DNA from: Holophagales bacterium | GTDB lineage: Bacteria; Acidobacteriota; Thermoanaerobaculia; UBA5066 | NCBI GenBank assembly: GCA_016714815.1 | Contig: JADKBZ010000016.1 | Location: forward strand, 62,001-126,000 | Direction of reading: 5' to 3' | Length of the DNA stretch: 64,000 bases | Part shown: one piece after another, positions 51,437 through 59,663 of the stretch | Layout: every line of letters starts with the position of its first letter | Position numbering within the stretch: position 1 is the stretch's first letter | Translations under genes and position numbers: made by a program | Notes under the pieces: generated by a model | Seen by the model: the letters and a program-made list of their open reading frames with translations, nothing else | Databases searched by the model: none | Told to the model about the DNA's origin: nothing

Positions 51437-53776
51437 TCAGCCGGGTGATGTGGGCGTCCGGCGGACGAGGACGGCCAGAGCCAGGGCGGCCGCCGCGGCC
51501 ACGAACACTCCGGCGAGCAGCCACGCGTCGCGATAGACGACCCGAACCCGGTGCTCGCCGGGCGGAATGGCGAACCCCACGAAGGCGCGGTTCACGATGA
51601 CGACGGGCACCCTCGTCCCGTCGATCCAGACCTCCCATCCGGGGTAGGCCGGCTGACTCGATGCGAGGAAGCTGGGCCCGGCGGCGACGACGCGGAGAGC
51701 GTACGAGTCGGGTCCGCGCGTTTCGACCTCGACTCGGGCCGGGGCCGGGACGAGGTCCCGCGCGAGCTCCGCGACGACCGCGCGAGGCCCTGCCGCCCAG
51801 GTCGTCAGAAGCGCCACGTGCCGCGCCGGGAGAGCGGCGGTGATCGAGGCGGGGACGAAGAATCGTGGCAGGGCGAGGACGTCCTCGTCGACGGCGCCAT
51901 CCGGACCTTCGTGGAGCCTCTGCCAGCCTGCGGCGGGGGCAAGGCCCCGCGGTACGGCCAGCCTCCGTACGCCGAGAAACCTGAGGAAAGGCGCGTTCGG
52001 ATCGTCGAGCAGCGTCGCCCCCGGGAAGGCGGGCCGCCGCCAGAGGTGCGTCGTCTCCTCGAGAGGCGCCCAGGTCAGGTTCTCGTAGGCGCGGATGTCC
52101 TCGAGGCCGAGGACCGCCGCCTGGTTCGGGCCGAGCGCGAGGGCGAGGCCGGCCACCCTGTAGCCGTCCGGCGTCTGGCGGAGGAGGTCGCACGCCACGC
52201 CGCACGGGTAGATGGCGTCTGGTTCCAGGGACGGGAGATATCCCCGCATGGTCGAGAGGCGCTCGGTCGCCGCCAGGGCGAGGAGGCCCGCGGCTCGTGC
52301 TCCCGGGCCGAGCGGCGCGAGGGCGAGGGCGAACCCGCCGGCGGGAAACGCGGCGGCCCAGGCGGACGCGCGGCGGAAAGCCGTTCTCGCCGCGGGATCG
52401 GCCGCCTCCGGCCGCATCGTGGCCGCGACGACCGAGACCAGGAGGAGCGCAACGGTCGATCCGATGGCGAGGGCACGCCGGTCGCGACGGGGGGCGCTCG
52501 CGGCCAAAGCGGCGAGGACGGGGACCGAAAGGCCGACGAGGACGGCGAGGCGACCCGGGCTGGCGGCGCCGATGAGCGGGAGGCGCCTGAGCACGGCATC
52601 GAACGGGGCGAGGCGGGACGAAGCCAGTATTCCCGCCAGGAGGAGAGCGAAGAGCGCCAGCCGCGGCCGCCTGGTTTCGTCGCTCGAGTCTCCCGTGAGA
52701 GCCCAGCCAAGGGCCAGGCCCAGGAGGAGAACGCCGGAAGCGCCCGAGGCGTCCTCGTTGTAGTTCGTCGGGCCGCGATAGCTCCCATCCTCCGGTCTCC
52801 CGAGGGCGTCCGGGACCACGAGGGTCGCGAGCCGCTCCGCGGCCTGGTGAGGTGTCGCCGGAGGGCGCACCCGGTTGCCGGCGACGCGGAGCGGGTACTC
52901 GGCCGAGAGGAGCGTGAGGCGGGTGAAGGGGAGGAGCGCGGGGGCGCCCAGCAACCCGCCCAGACCGATGGCGATGAGGACGGCGCGCCCGTTCCGGGAG
53001 GTGAGGACCTTCGGCCCGGCCAGGATCCCGGCGAAGACGACGGCGGCGGCGACCGAGACGAGGAAGAGCTGGGGAAAGCCGGCGGTCGCGGAGGAGGCGA
53101 CCGCCAGGGCGAGGAGGGCCGTTCCGCGCGGAAGCGCCCGCCAGGCCCGGTGCACTCCGAGGAGGATCCAGGGGAGAAACGACGCCACGGCGCTGTGGGG
53201 ATGAAGCGCCCAGACGACCTGGAAGGCGGAGAGCCCGAAGCCCGTTCCGGCGACGAGGATCGCCGGACCGCGGGCCCCGAGGACCGCCGCCAGCTCTGCA
53301 GCCCCGAGCGCGCCGACGAAGATCATCAACGTGGATGCGAGCGTCGCGGCCTTCGAAGGCGAGAACGGGAGTCCGACGAGCGTGTAGGGCGAGAAGGGGG
53401 CCGCCTGGGCGTTGGCCAGGAGCGGGGCCCCGGCTCCCTGGAACCTGTTCCAGAGCGGGAGCCGGCCCGAAGCGATGCTCTCGCGGACCGCGTAGCCCCA
53501 CGGCAGGAACTGCGCGGGGCTGTCGGTCAGGATCGGGTTCCGAACGACCAGCCCCGGAGGCGGCACGAAAGGGGCGAGCGAGGCCGTGATGTCGGTGGCC
53601 ACTGTCCTCTGGCCCGAGAAGAACGGACCGGGAAGGAGAAGAAGAGGAAGAAGGGCGAGGAGAAACGCACGGTGCCACCGGACGTCGACGCGCAGGAGCC
53701 GCACTGTGAGCGTGACGATCACGACGCAGGCGGCGTACGGCATGAGGAGGGGGACGCCCATCGAAGCGGCGAGCAT
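51437..53776 (-). CDS. YfhO-type multi-pass membrane protein
   Basis: 779 aa. About twelve membrane helices in the N-terminal 500 residues contain the family-like TDITASLAPFVPP and LPWGYAVRESIASGRLPLWNRF. A periplasmic C-terminal domain and a last helix (LLAGVFVAAAAALALAVLV) follow. YfhO proteins resemble GT-C glycosyltransferases and decorate lipoteichoic acid or cell-surface glycans in Firmicutes; the role in this organism is unknown. The start ATG 53776 comes right before the first helix. Confidence 0.82.
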   Translation of the reverse strand: MLAASMGVPLLMPYAACVVIVTLTVRLLRVDVRWHRAFLLALLPLLLLPGPFFSGQRTVATDITASLAPFVPPPGLVVRNPILTDSPAQFLPWGYAVRESIASGRLPLWNRFQGAGAPLLANAQAAPFSPYTLVGLPFSPSKAATLASTLMIFVGALGAAELAAVLGARGPAILVAGTGFGLSAFQVVWALHPHSAVASFLPWILLGVHRAWRALPRGTALLALAVASSATAGFPQLFLVSVAAAVVFAGILAGPKVLTSRNGRAVLIAIGLGGLLGAPALLPFTRLTLLSAEYPLRVAGNRVRPPATPHQAAERLATLVVPDALGRPEDGSYRGPTNYNEDASGASGVLLLGLALGWALTGDSSDETRRPRLALFALLLAGILASSRLAPFDAVLRRLPLIGAASPGRLAVLVGLSVPVLAALAASAPRRDRRALAIGSTVALLLVSVVAATMRPEAADPAARTAFRRASAWAAAFPAGGFALALAPLGPGARAAGLLALAATERLSTMRGYLPSLEPDAIYPCGVACDLLRQTPDGYRVAGLALALGPNQAAVLGLEDIRAYENLTWAPLEETTHLWRRPAFPGATLLDDPNAPFLRFLGVRRLAVPRGLAPAAGWQRLHEGPDGAVDEDVLALPRFFVPASITAALPARHVALLTTWAAGPRAVVAELARDLVPAPARVEVETRGPDSYALRVVAAGPSFLASSQPAYPGWEVWIDGTRVPVVIVNRAFVGFAIPPGEHRVRVVYRDAWLLAGVFVAAAAALALAVLVRRTPTSPG

Positions 53777-53854
53777 AGTCCTCCGGGGAGCCGGACCATG
53801 GCGACGAGCCGCAGCGGATTTCCTCGGACGGAGGGGAGGCGCCCTCGGCGCCGG

Positions 53855-53879
53855 GGGGAGGCCCGTGGCGGGCCTCCCC
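53855..53879 (-). terminator. Hairpin downstream of the anti-sigma-like gene
   Basis: Perfect 11 bp inverted repeat (GGGGAGGCCCG and complement) with a three-base loop, just past the stop at 53886 of the ABC/sigma operon and before the YfhO start. It has no U-tract. Confidence 0.45.
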
Positions 53880-53885
53880 GATCCA

Positions 53886-54302
53886 TCACAGCCCCGTCAC
53901 GCGGAGGCGCCGGGCGACGACGCCGAACGCGACCCAGAGGGCGAGGGCGACGGTCAGGCAGACGGTCGAGATGCCGGGCGCGTCGCGGATCATCAGGAAG
54001 CGCAGGCCTTCGTCGCCCGCCACGAAAGAAAACGGCAGACCGGTGACGAAGAGCGCCGACGCGAGGAGCCAGGTCCGCCGCCGCAGCAGGCTCTTCGTCG
54101 TCGCCAGGGTCGTCTGCCCGGCGGACGGCGTCGCGAGCGGGACGGGCAGCGGCGCGGCGTCGTCGCGGAGGGCGGCCAGAAGGCGCGCGAGCTCCGGGTC
54201 GGTCCGAAGCCACTCCTCGACGGCCGCGCGCGTCTCCGGGCTCGCCTCGCCCGCCGCGTAGAGCGGCAGCAGGTCTTTCACGATCTCTCGGGTGACGTTC
54301 AT
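53886..54302 (-). CDS. Putative membrane anti-sigma factor
   Basis: 138 aa. The N-terminal helical part (TREIVKDLLPLYAAGEASPETR) resembles the start of zinc-finger anti-sigma factors, but the HxxxCxxC zinc residues are absent. Two membrane helices follow (TWLLASALFVTGLPFSFVAG and STVCLTVALALWVAFGVVA). Its ATG overlaps the sigma factor stop as ATGA, the usual coupling for a sigma/anti-sigma pair. Role inferred from position and fold. Confidence 0.75.
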   Translation of the reverse strand: MNVTREIVKDLLPLYAAGEASPETRAAVEEWLRTDPELARLLAALRDDAAPLPVPLATPSAGQTTLATTKSLLRRRTWLLASALFVTGLPFSFVAGDEGLRFLMIRDAPGISTVCLTVALALWVAFGVVARRLRVTGL

Positions 54303-54790
54303 GACGCGATTCCCTCCCGGCAGAGGCGCAGCTCGGCGAGCCGGCGCCGCGCGCGATGGACTTTCACTTTCGCGGCGCCGACGGTGATCTTCAGCGCGGC
54401 GGCGATCTCTTCGTAGGCGATCTGGTCCTGGGCGCGCATCAGGAGTGCGGCCCGGTCGGGCTCGGCGAGCGACTGCAGGTCGGCGAGCACCGCGTCGAGC
54501 TCGGAGCGTCCCGCGGCGTGCTCCTCCGGACCGGGCGCGGCGTCCTCCGGGTCGTGGGCCAGCTCGGAATGCCGCCTCTCGCGGCGGAGCTGCTCGAGGT
54601 AGAGGTGGCGGGTGATCGTGACGAGGTAGCCGATCACGCTCGTCAGCTCGAGGCGGTCGCGCGCGCTCCAGACGCGGACGAACGTCTCTGACGTGATGTC
54701 CTCAGCCGTCGCCCGGTTCCCCGACAGCGACAGCGCGAAGCGGTAGACCGCGGGCGCGTGGAGGGCGTACAGCTCCTCGAAGCCGGTCAA
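54299..54790 (-). CDS. ECF RNA polymerase sigma factor
   Basis: 163 aa. Region 2 (YRFALSLSGNRATAEDITSETFVRVW) and region 4 (LPE-like AEPDRAALLMRAQDQIAYEEIAAALKITVGAAKVKVHRAR) of an ECF factor. The frame is open well upstream; TTG 54790 was chosen because it overlaps the permease stop as TTGA, in keeping with the 4 bp overlaps on both neighbouring junctions. A rare start codon may lower its synthesis. Followed by the anti-sigma-like gene. Confidence 0.85.
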   Translation of the reverse strand: MTGFEELYALHAPAVYRFALSLSGNRATAEDITSETFVRVWSARDRLELTSVIGYLVTITRHLYLEQLRRERRHSELAHDPEDAAPGPEEHAAGRSELDAVLADLQSLAEPDRAALLMRAQDQIAYEEIAAALKITVGAAKVKVHRARRRLAELRLCREGIAS

Positions 54791-55500
54791 ACGAAGCTCG
54801 TCTTCCGCTTCTGAAGCGCCACGATCAGCCAGACGACGGCGGCGACCCCCGCGGCCTCGCAGGCGATGGTGACCGGGAGGGCCGGCTCGCCCTTCCCTAG
54901 CGCGCGCAGGTAGGCGCCGAACCCGGGGAGAGCGGGGAGGAGCTGCAGGACGATGTTGCCCATGACGAACATCAAGCCGACGAGCGTCCCGATCGTCCAC
55001 CCGACGGACTCGGTGACGATGGCGACCGCCAGGACGACCGAGAAGAAGAGGAGCCACCCGCCGAGGACGAGAGCATGGTAGGCGAGCATACCGAGCGCGT
55101 GGACCCAGAGCGGGTCGTGCGACGCGGCCATCCGGGCCGGGATGTCGAAGGGGGTGGCCCATACGAGGGCCGTCGCGGCGGTCACTCCGGGCAGGAGGAA
55201 GAGCGTGAAGGCGGATGTGAGCTTGGCCACGGCCACCTCCCCCGGGGTCACCGGGAGGCTGACGACGAACGCGAGCGTCCGGCGCTCCCGCTCGCCGAGC
55301 ACGGGTCCCAGCATGACGTGGAACGAGACACCGATCAGGACGTTGAGTGCCAGCGTGGAGCCGGCCGTCCGGCCGAAGCGGCCGCCGACGAGGGCGGTCA
55401 GCGCGAGGCTCGCGAGAGCGACGAGGACCCAGGCAACGAGCGGAGCGCGCATGAGCGAGCAGTCCTTCCTGACCAGGCGGAGGACGGTCCGGGCGTTCAC
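54787..55500 (-). CDS. ABC transporter permease (ABC-2 type)
   Basis: 237 aa with six membrane segments, including WVLVALASLALTALVGG, VLIGVSFHVMLGPVLGERERRTLAF and LLFFSVVLAVAIVTESVGW. It should form the membrane part of an exporter with the ATPase encoded just before it (GTGA overlap at its start). Substrate unknown. Translationally linked to the ECF sigma factor gene that follows. Confidence 0.88.
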   Translation of the reverse strand: MNARTVLRLVRKDCSLMRAPLVAWVLVALASLALTALVGGRFGRTAGSTLALNVLIGVSFHVMLGPVLGERERRTLAFVVSLPVTPGEVAVAKLTSAFTLFLLPGVTAATALVWATPFDIPARMAASHDPLWVHALGMLAYHALVLGGWLLFFSVVLAVAIVTESVGWTIGTLVGLMFVMGNIVLQLLPALPGFGAYLRALGKGEPALPVTIACEAAGVAAVVWLIVALQKRKTSFV

Positions 55501-56222
55501 GCGGCCCTCCCGTCGACGGCCTTGCCGACCCGTTCCAGAAACGCCTGCTCCAGCGTGCGCCCTCCTCCGAGGAGACGGACCGTCGGAGCGTGCTCGATCA
55601 GCCGCCCCTCGTGGACGAAGACGACGTCGTCGGCCAGGCTGGCGACGTCGTCGCCGATGTGCGAGGAGAAGAGGAGCGCCCGGCGTTCCCCCCGGGTCTC
55701 TTTCAGCATCGAGACGATCTCGTGCCGGACGACGGGGTCGAGGCCCGCGGTCGGCTCGTCGAGGATCAGCACCTCGGTCCGGCGAGCCATCGCCAGGAGC
55801 AGGAGCGCCTTCACGTGCTGCCCCCGCGAAAGGCCGCGGATCTTCTGATCCGGGTCGAGCGAGAAACGTTCGAGGAGCTCCGTGGCGCGGCGCCCGTCCC
55901 ACCCTCCGGCCAGGTCGCGCACGAGCCGCATGTGCCACGCGAGCGTCGCGTCCCCGTAGAGCGCCATGTCCTCCGACACGAAGCCGACCCGTCCCTTCAC
56001 CCACGCTTCCTCGGCGGGCATCGGACGGCCGAGGACGGTGACGCGCCCGGCGTCCGCCCGGACGAGCCCCACCAGGATCCGGAGGAGGGTGGACTTGCCC
56101 GCCCCGTTGGGGCCGACGAGGCCGAGCACGCTGCCCGACGGGACGTCGAGGTCGACCCCCTGAAGGGCGAATCGGGGGTAGCTCTTTCGGATGCCTCTCA
56201 GCTCGATCGCGCGCTCGCTCAC
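55497..56222 (-). CDS. ABC transporter ATP-binding protein
   Basis: 241 aa. Walker A GPNGAGKST, signature LSRGQ, Walker B VLILDEPTAGLDP and a switch His in SSHIGDD. The family is the CcmA/ABC-2 exporter type. GTG 56222 has GAGGAGGGT upstream. First gene of a four-gene minus-strand operon (ATPase, permease, sigma, anti-sigma), each pair overlapping by 4 bp. Confidence 0.93.
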   Translation of the reverse strand: MSERAIELRGIRKSYPRFALQGVDLDVPSGSVLGLVGPNGAGKSTLLRILVGLVRADAGRVTVLGRPMPAEEAWVKGRVGFVSEDMALYGDATLAWHMRLVRDLAGGWDGRRATELLERFSLDPDQKIRGLSRGQHVKALLLLAMARRTEVLILDEPTAGLDPVVRHEIVSMLKETRGERRALLFSSHIGDDVASLADDVVFVHEGRLIEHAPTVRLLGGGRTLEQAFLERVGKAVDGRAA

Positions 56223-56335
56223 GGGGACCCTCCTCTTCCGGGCGTCGCGACGAAGAGCGAGGAGGGGGCGGAAAGTTACGGCGGGGGCGCGGTGGGGCGC
56301 CGTGGGGCGCGCTCGTCCCCGGGGGGATCGTGTCG

Positions 56336-56341
56336 TAAACT
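56336..56341 (+). promoter_or_regulatory. Possible -10 element (TAAACT) of ndk
   Basis: TAAACT matches four of six -10 positions and ends ten bases before the ndk ATG; the bases between (CCCGCGCCTT) contain no purine-rich ribosome site. Consistent with a leaderless mRNA. Confidence 0.28.
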
Positions 56342-56351
56342 CCCGCGCCTT

Positions 56352-56765
56352 ATGGAAAAGACATTCGCGATCATCAAGCCCGACGCCGTCGAGGCCAAGA
56401 ACGCCGGGAAGATCCTCGCCCGCATGGAGGCCGAGGGCTTCCGCGTCGTGGCGATGAAGTTTCACCGGATCACGAAGGGCGAGGCCGAGGGCTTCTACGG
56501 CGAGCACGCCGGCAAGGGCTTCTTCGGCTCCCTCGTCGCCTACATGACGTCGGGTCCGGTCTTCGTCGCCGTCCTCGAGCGGGAGAACGCCGTCGCCCAC
56601 TGGCGCGCCGTCATGGGCGCAACGAACCCCGCCAACGCCGACGAGGGGACGATCCGCAAGGAGTTCGGCCAGTCGATCGAGCGCAACGCCTCGCACGGCT
56701 CGGCCAATCTCGCCGACGCCGCCCGCGAGGTGACGTTCTTCTTCTCCCAGGCCGAGCTTTTCTAG
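56352..56765 (+). CDS. ndk: Nucleoside diphosphate kinase
   Basis: 137 aa. MEKTFAIIKPDAV start, KPDA motif, GKGFFGSLVAYMTSGP, and the phosphohistidine in NASHGSAN. It transfers the gamma phosphate between nucleoside triphosphates and diphosphates. No Shine-Dalgarno is present upstream. Its stop and that of the convergent TatT-like gene share the palindrome CTAG. Confidence 0.97.
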   Translation: MEKTFAIIKPDAVEAKNAGKILARMEAEGFRVVAMKFHRITKGEAEGFYGEHAGKGFFGSLVAYMTSGPVFVAVLERENAVAHWRAVMGATNPANADEGTIRKEFGQSIERNASHGSANLADAAREVTFFFSQAELF

Positions 56766-57610
56766 TCCTGCCTCCGGCTCGTCTGCCAGCTCTTCAGGAG
56801 GGCCCGCGCATCCGCGCGGGCCTTTTCGTGCTCGACGAGCCACTTCGGGTCTGGAAGGTCCTCGACGACGCGCTCGGCGATCGCGATCGCTTCGTCCCGG
56901 CCCGAGAGGTCGAGGTCCCGGAGCGCCTCGGCGAGGAAGAGCCGGTTCACGAGGCTCGACGGCGCGACGGCCACGGCCTTCCGGAGGTGACGGATCGCCT
57001 CCGTTTTCGAGATCCAGCCGGTGATCAGCGGGATCGAGGGGGTCTTGTGGTGGAGCCTGCCGAGCATCCGGTCTCCCGCGGCGTCGTCGAGGGCGGGAGC
57101 GAGCCGGATCACCGCTTCGGCGCAGTCGCGGATCCGGGCCGCGGCCCCCTCGCGGGCGGCCGCGAAGATCCCTTCCGCGAGGGCGTACATCCCCCACGCC
57201 ACCCCGCCCCACTCGAAGGCCGAGGCGGCCTCGGGGTCTCCCGCGAACCGGGGCACGAGGTCCACGGGGGTGGCCCGCGAGAAGTCGCGCGAGGAGTCTT
57301 CCGTCGCCTTCATCCGCAGCTGCAGGAAGCAGTCGTCGGCGACGCGCGTCGCCTCCAGGAAGCACCCCTTCGCCTCGGCCGGCCCGGCCGAGGCGTACTC
57401 GCCCGCGAAGTAGAGCGCTCGCATGACTCTCCAGCGGGCCTCGATCGAATGAGGCTGCTCGGACAGCTCGGCACGCAGGAGCGAGAGGACCTTGCGGACG
57501 GGCGTGACCCGGGCGCGTCCGCCGTGGCCTCCTTCGGCGCGTCCGGCCCAGGCGGCGTCCGCTTCCGCGACGAGAGGGGAAAGGGCGTGCGCGGTCGTTC
57601 TCCGGCTCAT
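56762..57610 (-). CDS. TatT-like helical repeat protein
   Basis: 282 aa, mostly alpha-helical. Segments such as WGGVAWGMYALAEGIFAAA, RMLGRLHHKTPSIPLITGW and HLRKAVAVAPSSLVNRLFLAEALRD resemble the TPR-like TatT components of TRAP-type systems. There is no signal peptide, and no TRAP membrane subunits occur nearby, so the name indicates fold only. The stop lies in a CTAG shared with ndk. It diverges from the VWFA gene with a 97 bp gap. Confidence 0.7.
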   Translation of the reverse strand: MSRRTTAHALSPLVAEADAAWAGRAEGGHGGRARVTPVRKVLSLLRAELSEQPHSIEARWRVMRALYFAGEYASAGPAEAKGCFLEATRVADDCFLQLRMKATEDSSRDFSRATPVDLVPRFAGDPEAASAFEWGGVAWGMYALAEGIFAAAREGAAARIRDCAEAVIRLAPALDDAAGDRMLGRLHHKTPSIPLITGWISKTEAIRHLRKAVAVAPSSLVNRLFLAEALRDLDLSGRDEAIAIAERVVEDLPDPKWLVEHEKARADARALLKSWQTSRRQD

Positions 57611-57695
57611 CCCCCTACGATACGCCGCATTGCAGCATGACGCACGTTCCGGGAGCCTCCTTCCCGGTCCCTGATGGGGCTCCCGCCCCGCCTGC

Positions 57696-57701
57696 GACAA
57701 T
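57696..57701 (+). promoter_or_regulatory. Possible -10 element (GACAAT) of the VWFA gene
   Basis: GACAAT (four of six) ends six bases before GTG 57708 with no ribosome site between them, again pointing to a leaderless start. Weak alone; it gains weight from the repeated pattern in this window. Confidence 0.22.
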
Positions 57702-57707
57702 CCAGCG

Positions 57708-58943
57708 GTGAGAGGACAGGCGCTGGCCATCGCCACGTTCCTGCTCGCGGCCCGCCTGGCCGCGGCGGGAGAGGAGCCCCGGCGCCTCGACGGCGGCTTT
57801 GGGCGGCCGGTTCCCACCCGCACACCGAGCCCCGGACCGATCGCCTCGCCTACGGCCGTCCGCACTCCGCCGCCGCCCCTCGTGCCGGCGCCCCGGGCGA
57901 CCGCTGGGCCGTCCCCCCGGGCCACGGCTCCGCCGGCCGTCCGGGCGACCACCCTGCCGGCCCCCCCCGCACGGCCGGCTGCGCCCCTCGCGACTCGCCC
58001 GGCTGCGCCGACCGCCACCCGTCCGGCCGCGCCGCGGCCCGCGGCCACACCCCCGCGAAAGTCGGCCGACGTCTCCGTCGGCTACGTCCTCGTCCCGTTC
58101 GTCGTCACCGACCGAAAAGGGCGCCCCGTCGGAGACCTGAGGGAGCAGGACGTCACCCTCCTGTCCGAGGGAGTCCCGGTCGCCTGGGACCTCTTCCAGA
58201 AGAGCGCGGACGCACCCGTTTCCTACGCCGTCCTCCTGGACGGCTCCGGCTCGATGGGCCTCGCCGGGAAGATGGAGGGGGCGATCGCCGCGCTCGAGAC
58301 GCTCGCCGCCACCCGGATCCCGGGCGACGATTTCGCCCTTTTCGTCTTCGCCGAGGGGGAGCTGAAGGAGATCGTCGGATTCACGGAAGACGCAGAGAAG
58401 ATCGTCGAGGCGGCCCGCCGGGTGAAACCGTGGGGGAAGACCGCCTTCCGCGACGCGCTCGTCCGGATGCCCGAGGAGAGCCTCCACGGGAGGAACGGGT
58501 CGAAGGCCATCATCCTGCTCTCCGACGGCATCGACAACGATTCCCGGATCACCGAGCCCGAGCTGACGAAGCTGATGGAGGGGGTCGAGATCCCGGTTTA
58601 TCCCCTCGGCCTCCGTTCCCCCGGGGGCCTGATGCGGCCTCTTCCCGGCACGACCGTTGAGTGGCTGCTCAATGTCGATGTCCTTTCCCACATCGCCCGG
58701 ATCACGGGTGGACGGATGTCGCTGGTCGACGACCCGGCCCAGCTTCCCTCTCACGTCCTCTCCATTCAGAAAGACCTGCGGCATCAATACCTGATTGGCT
58801 TCTCTCCGGCGGGGAGCGGTCCGGTAAGATACCGGAGTCTCACGCTCAGGGTGGCCGGACCGGCCCGCCCCGTTCGCGCGAGGGCCGGATACCTCGGTTC
58901 CGACCCTCCCTCGCACGGGCCAGGTGGGCCCGGGACCCGGTAG
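57708..58943 (+). CDS. VWFA-domain protein of the acidobacterial type
   Basis: 411 aa. A signal peptide (ALAIATFLLAARLAAAGEE) is followed by about 95 residues of Pro/Ala/Thr-rich linker. Then comes the domain of the 'VWFA-related Acidobacterial' type: YVLVPFVVTDRKGRPVGDLREQDV, MIDAS motif LDGSGSM, ILLSDGIDND, and YLIGFSPA near the end. Such secreted proteins are common in Acidobacteriota, and their role is unknown. The repetitive linker (ATRPAAP repeats) is low complexity and probably extended. 41 bp before the OmpA-like gene. Confidence 0.85.
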   Translation: MRGQALAIATFLLAARLAAAGEEPRRLDGGFGRPVPTRTPSPGPIASPTAVRTPPPPLVPAPRATAGPSPRATAPPAVRATTLPAPPARPAAPLATRPAAPTATRPAAPRPAATPPRKSADVSVGYVLVPFVVTDRKGRPVGDLREQDVTLLSEGVPVAWDLFQKSADAPVSYAVLLDGSGSMGLAGKMEGAIAALETLAATRIPGDDFALFVFAEGELKEIVGFTEDAEKIVEAARRVKPWGKTAFRDALVRMPEESLHGRNGSKAIILLSDGIDNDSRITEPELTKLMEGVEIPVYPLGLRSPGGLMRPLPGTTVEWLLNVDVLSHIARITGGRMSLVDDPAQLPSHVLSIQKDLRHQYLIGFSPAGSGPVRYRSLTLRVAGPARPVRARAGYLGSDPPSHGPGGPGTR

Positions 58944-58984
58944 GCGAACGGAGACCGTCCAAAGGACCTAATAGGAGGAACCTC

Positions 58985-59626
58985 ATGACGAAGCAGAACC
59001 GGATGGGTCTCGTGGGTGTCACCGTCCTCGTGGCGGGCGCCTTCGGGTGCGCCACGTCGACCCAGGTCGACGAGAAGATCGCCGCGGCCACGGCGAAGAC
59101 CGACCAGAAGATCGAGACGGTCGAGACCCAGGTCGAGGACCTGCAGACGAAGCAGAAAGCGACCGAGGCGAAGCTCGACACCCAGGGGCAGGAGATCGCC
59201 AAGCTCTCCCAGTCCGCGCAGGAAGCCCTCAAGCGCGCCCAGGAGGCGGGGATCCTCGCCAAGGGGAAGGTCGTCTTCGAGCAGACCTTCAGCGAGGACC
59301 GGATCAAGTTCCGGAGCGGCTCCGCCGACCTGAACGACGACGCCCGGACCGCCCTCGACGAGTTCGCCGCGAAGGTGAAGGAGCTGAAGCGTCCCGTCTG
59401 GATGGAGATCCAGGGTCACACCGACTCCACCGGCACCGCCGAGATCAACGACGCCCTCGGAGAGAAGCGGGCCGAGGCCGTCCGCCGCTACCTGGCGCGC
59501 AAGCACCAGCTCCCGATCCAGCGGATGGCGACGATCTCCTATGGCGACACGCTCCCGGCCGATCCGGGCAAGGGCAACAAGGCGCGCGCCGCGAACCGCC
59601 GCGTCGTCCTCGTCGTCCTCGAGTAG
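58985..59626 (+). CDS. OmpA/Pal-family lipoprotein
   Basis: 213 aa. A short signal with a lipobox-like VAGAFGC predicts lipidation of Cys22. A heptad coiled coil (AATAKTDQKIETVETQVEDLQ and onward, about 30-80) follows, then an OmpA peptidoglycan-binding domain with KFRSGSADLNDDAR and GHTDSTGTAEIND. It probably links the outer membrane to the cell wall. AGGAGG lies nine bases ahead of the ATG. Confidence 0.92.
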   Translation: MTKQNRMGLVGVTVLVAGAFGCATSTQVDEKIAAATAKTDQKIETVETQVEDLQTKQKATEAKLDTQGQEIAKLSQSAQEALKRAQEAGILAKGKVVFEQTFSEDRIKFRSGSADLNDDARTALDEFAAKVKELKRPVWMEIQGHTDSTGTAEINDALGEKRAEAVRRYLARKHQLPIQRMATISYGDTLPADPGKGNKARAANRRVVLVVLE

Positions 59627-59663
59627 GCTTCCGCGATCCGTCGAAGGGCCGGGCGCTCCGGGG

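Noticed and set aside
51551..54046. 831-codon plus-strand frame
   Set aside because: Charged, low-complexity translation antisense to the YfhO-type gene.
57840..58060. Repeat array in the VWFA gene (CRISPR-like at first sight)
   Set aside because: Imprecise Pro/Ala/Thr codon repeats inside a coding linker, with no fixed-length spacers.
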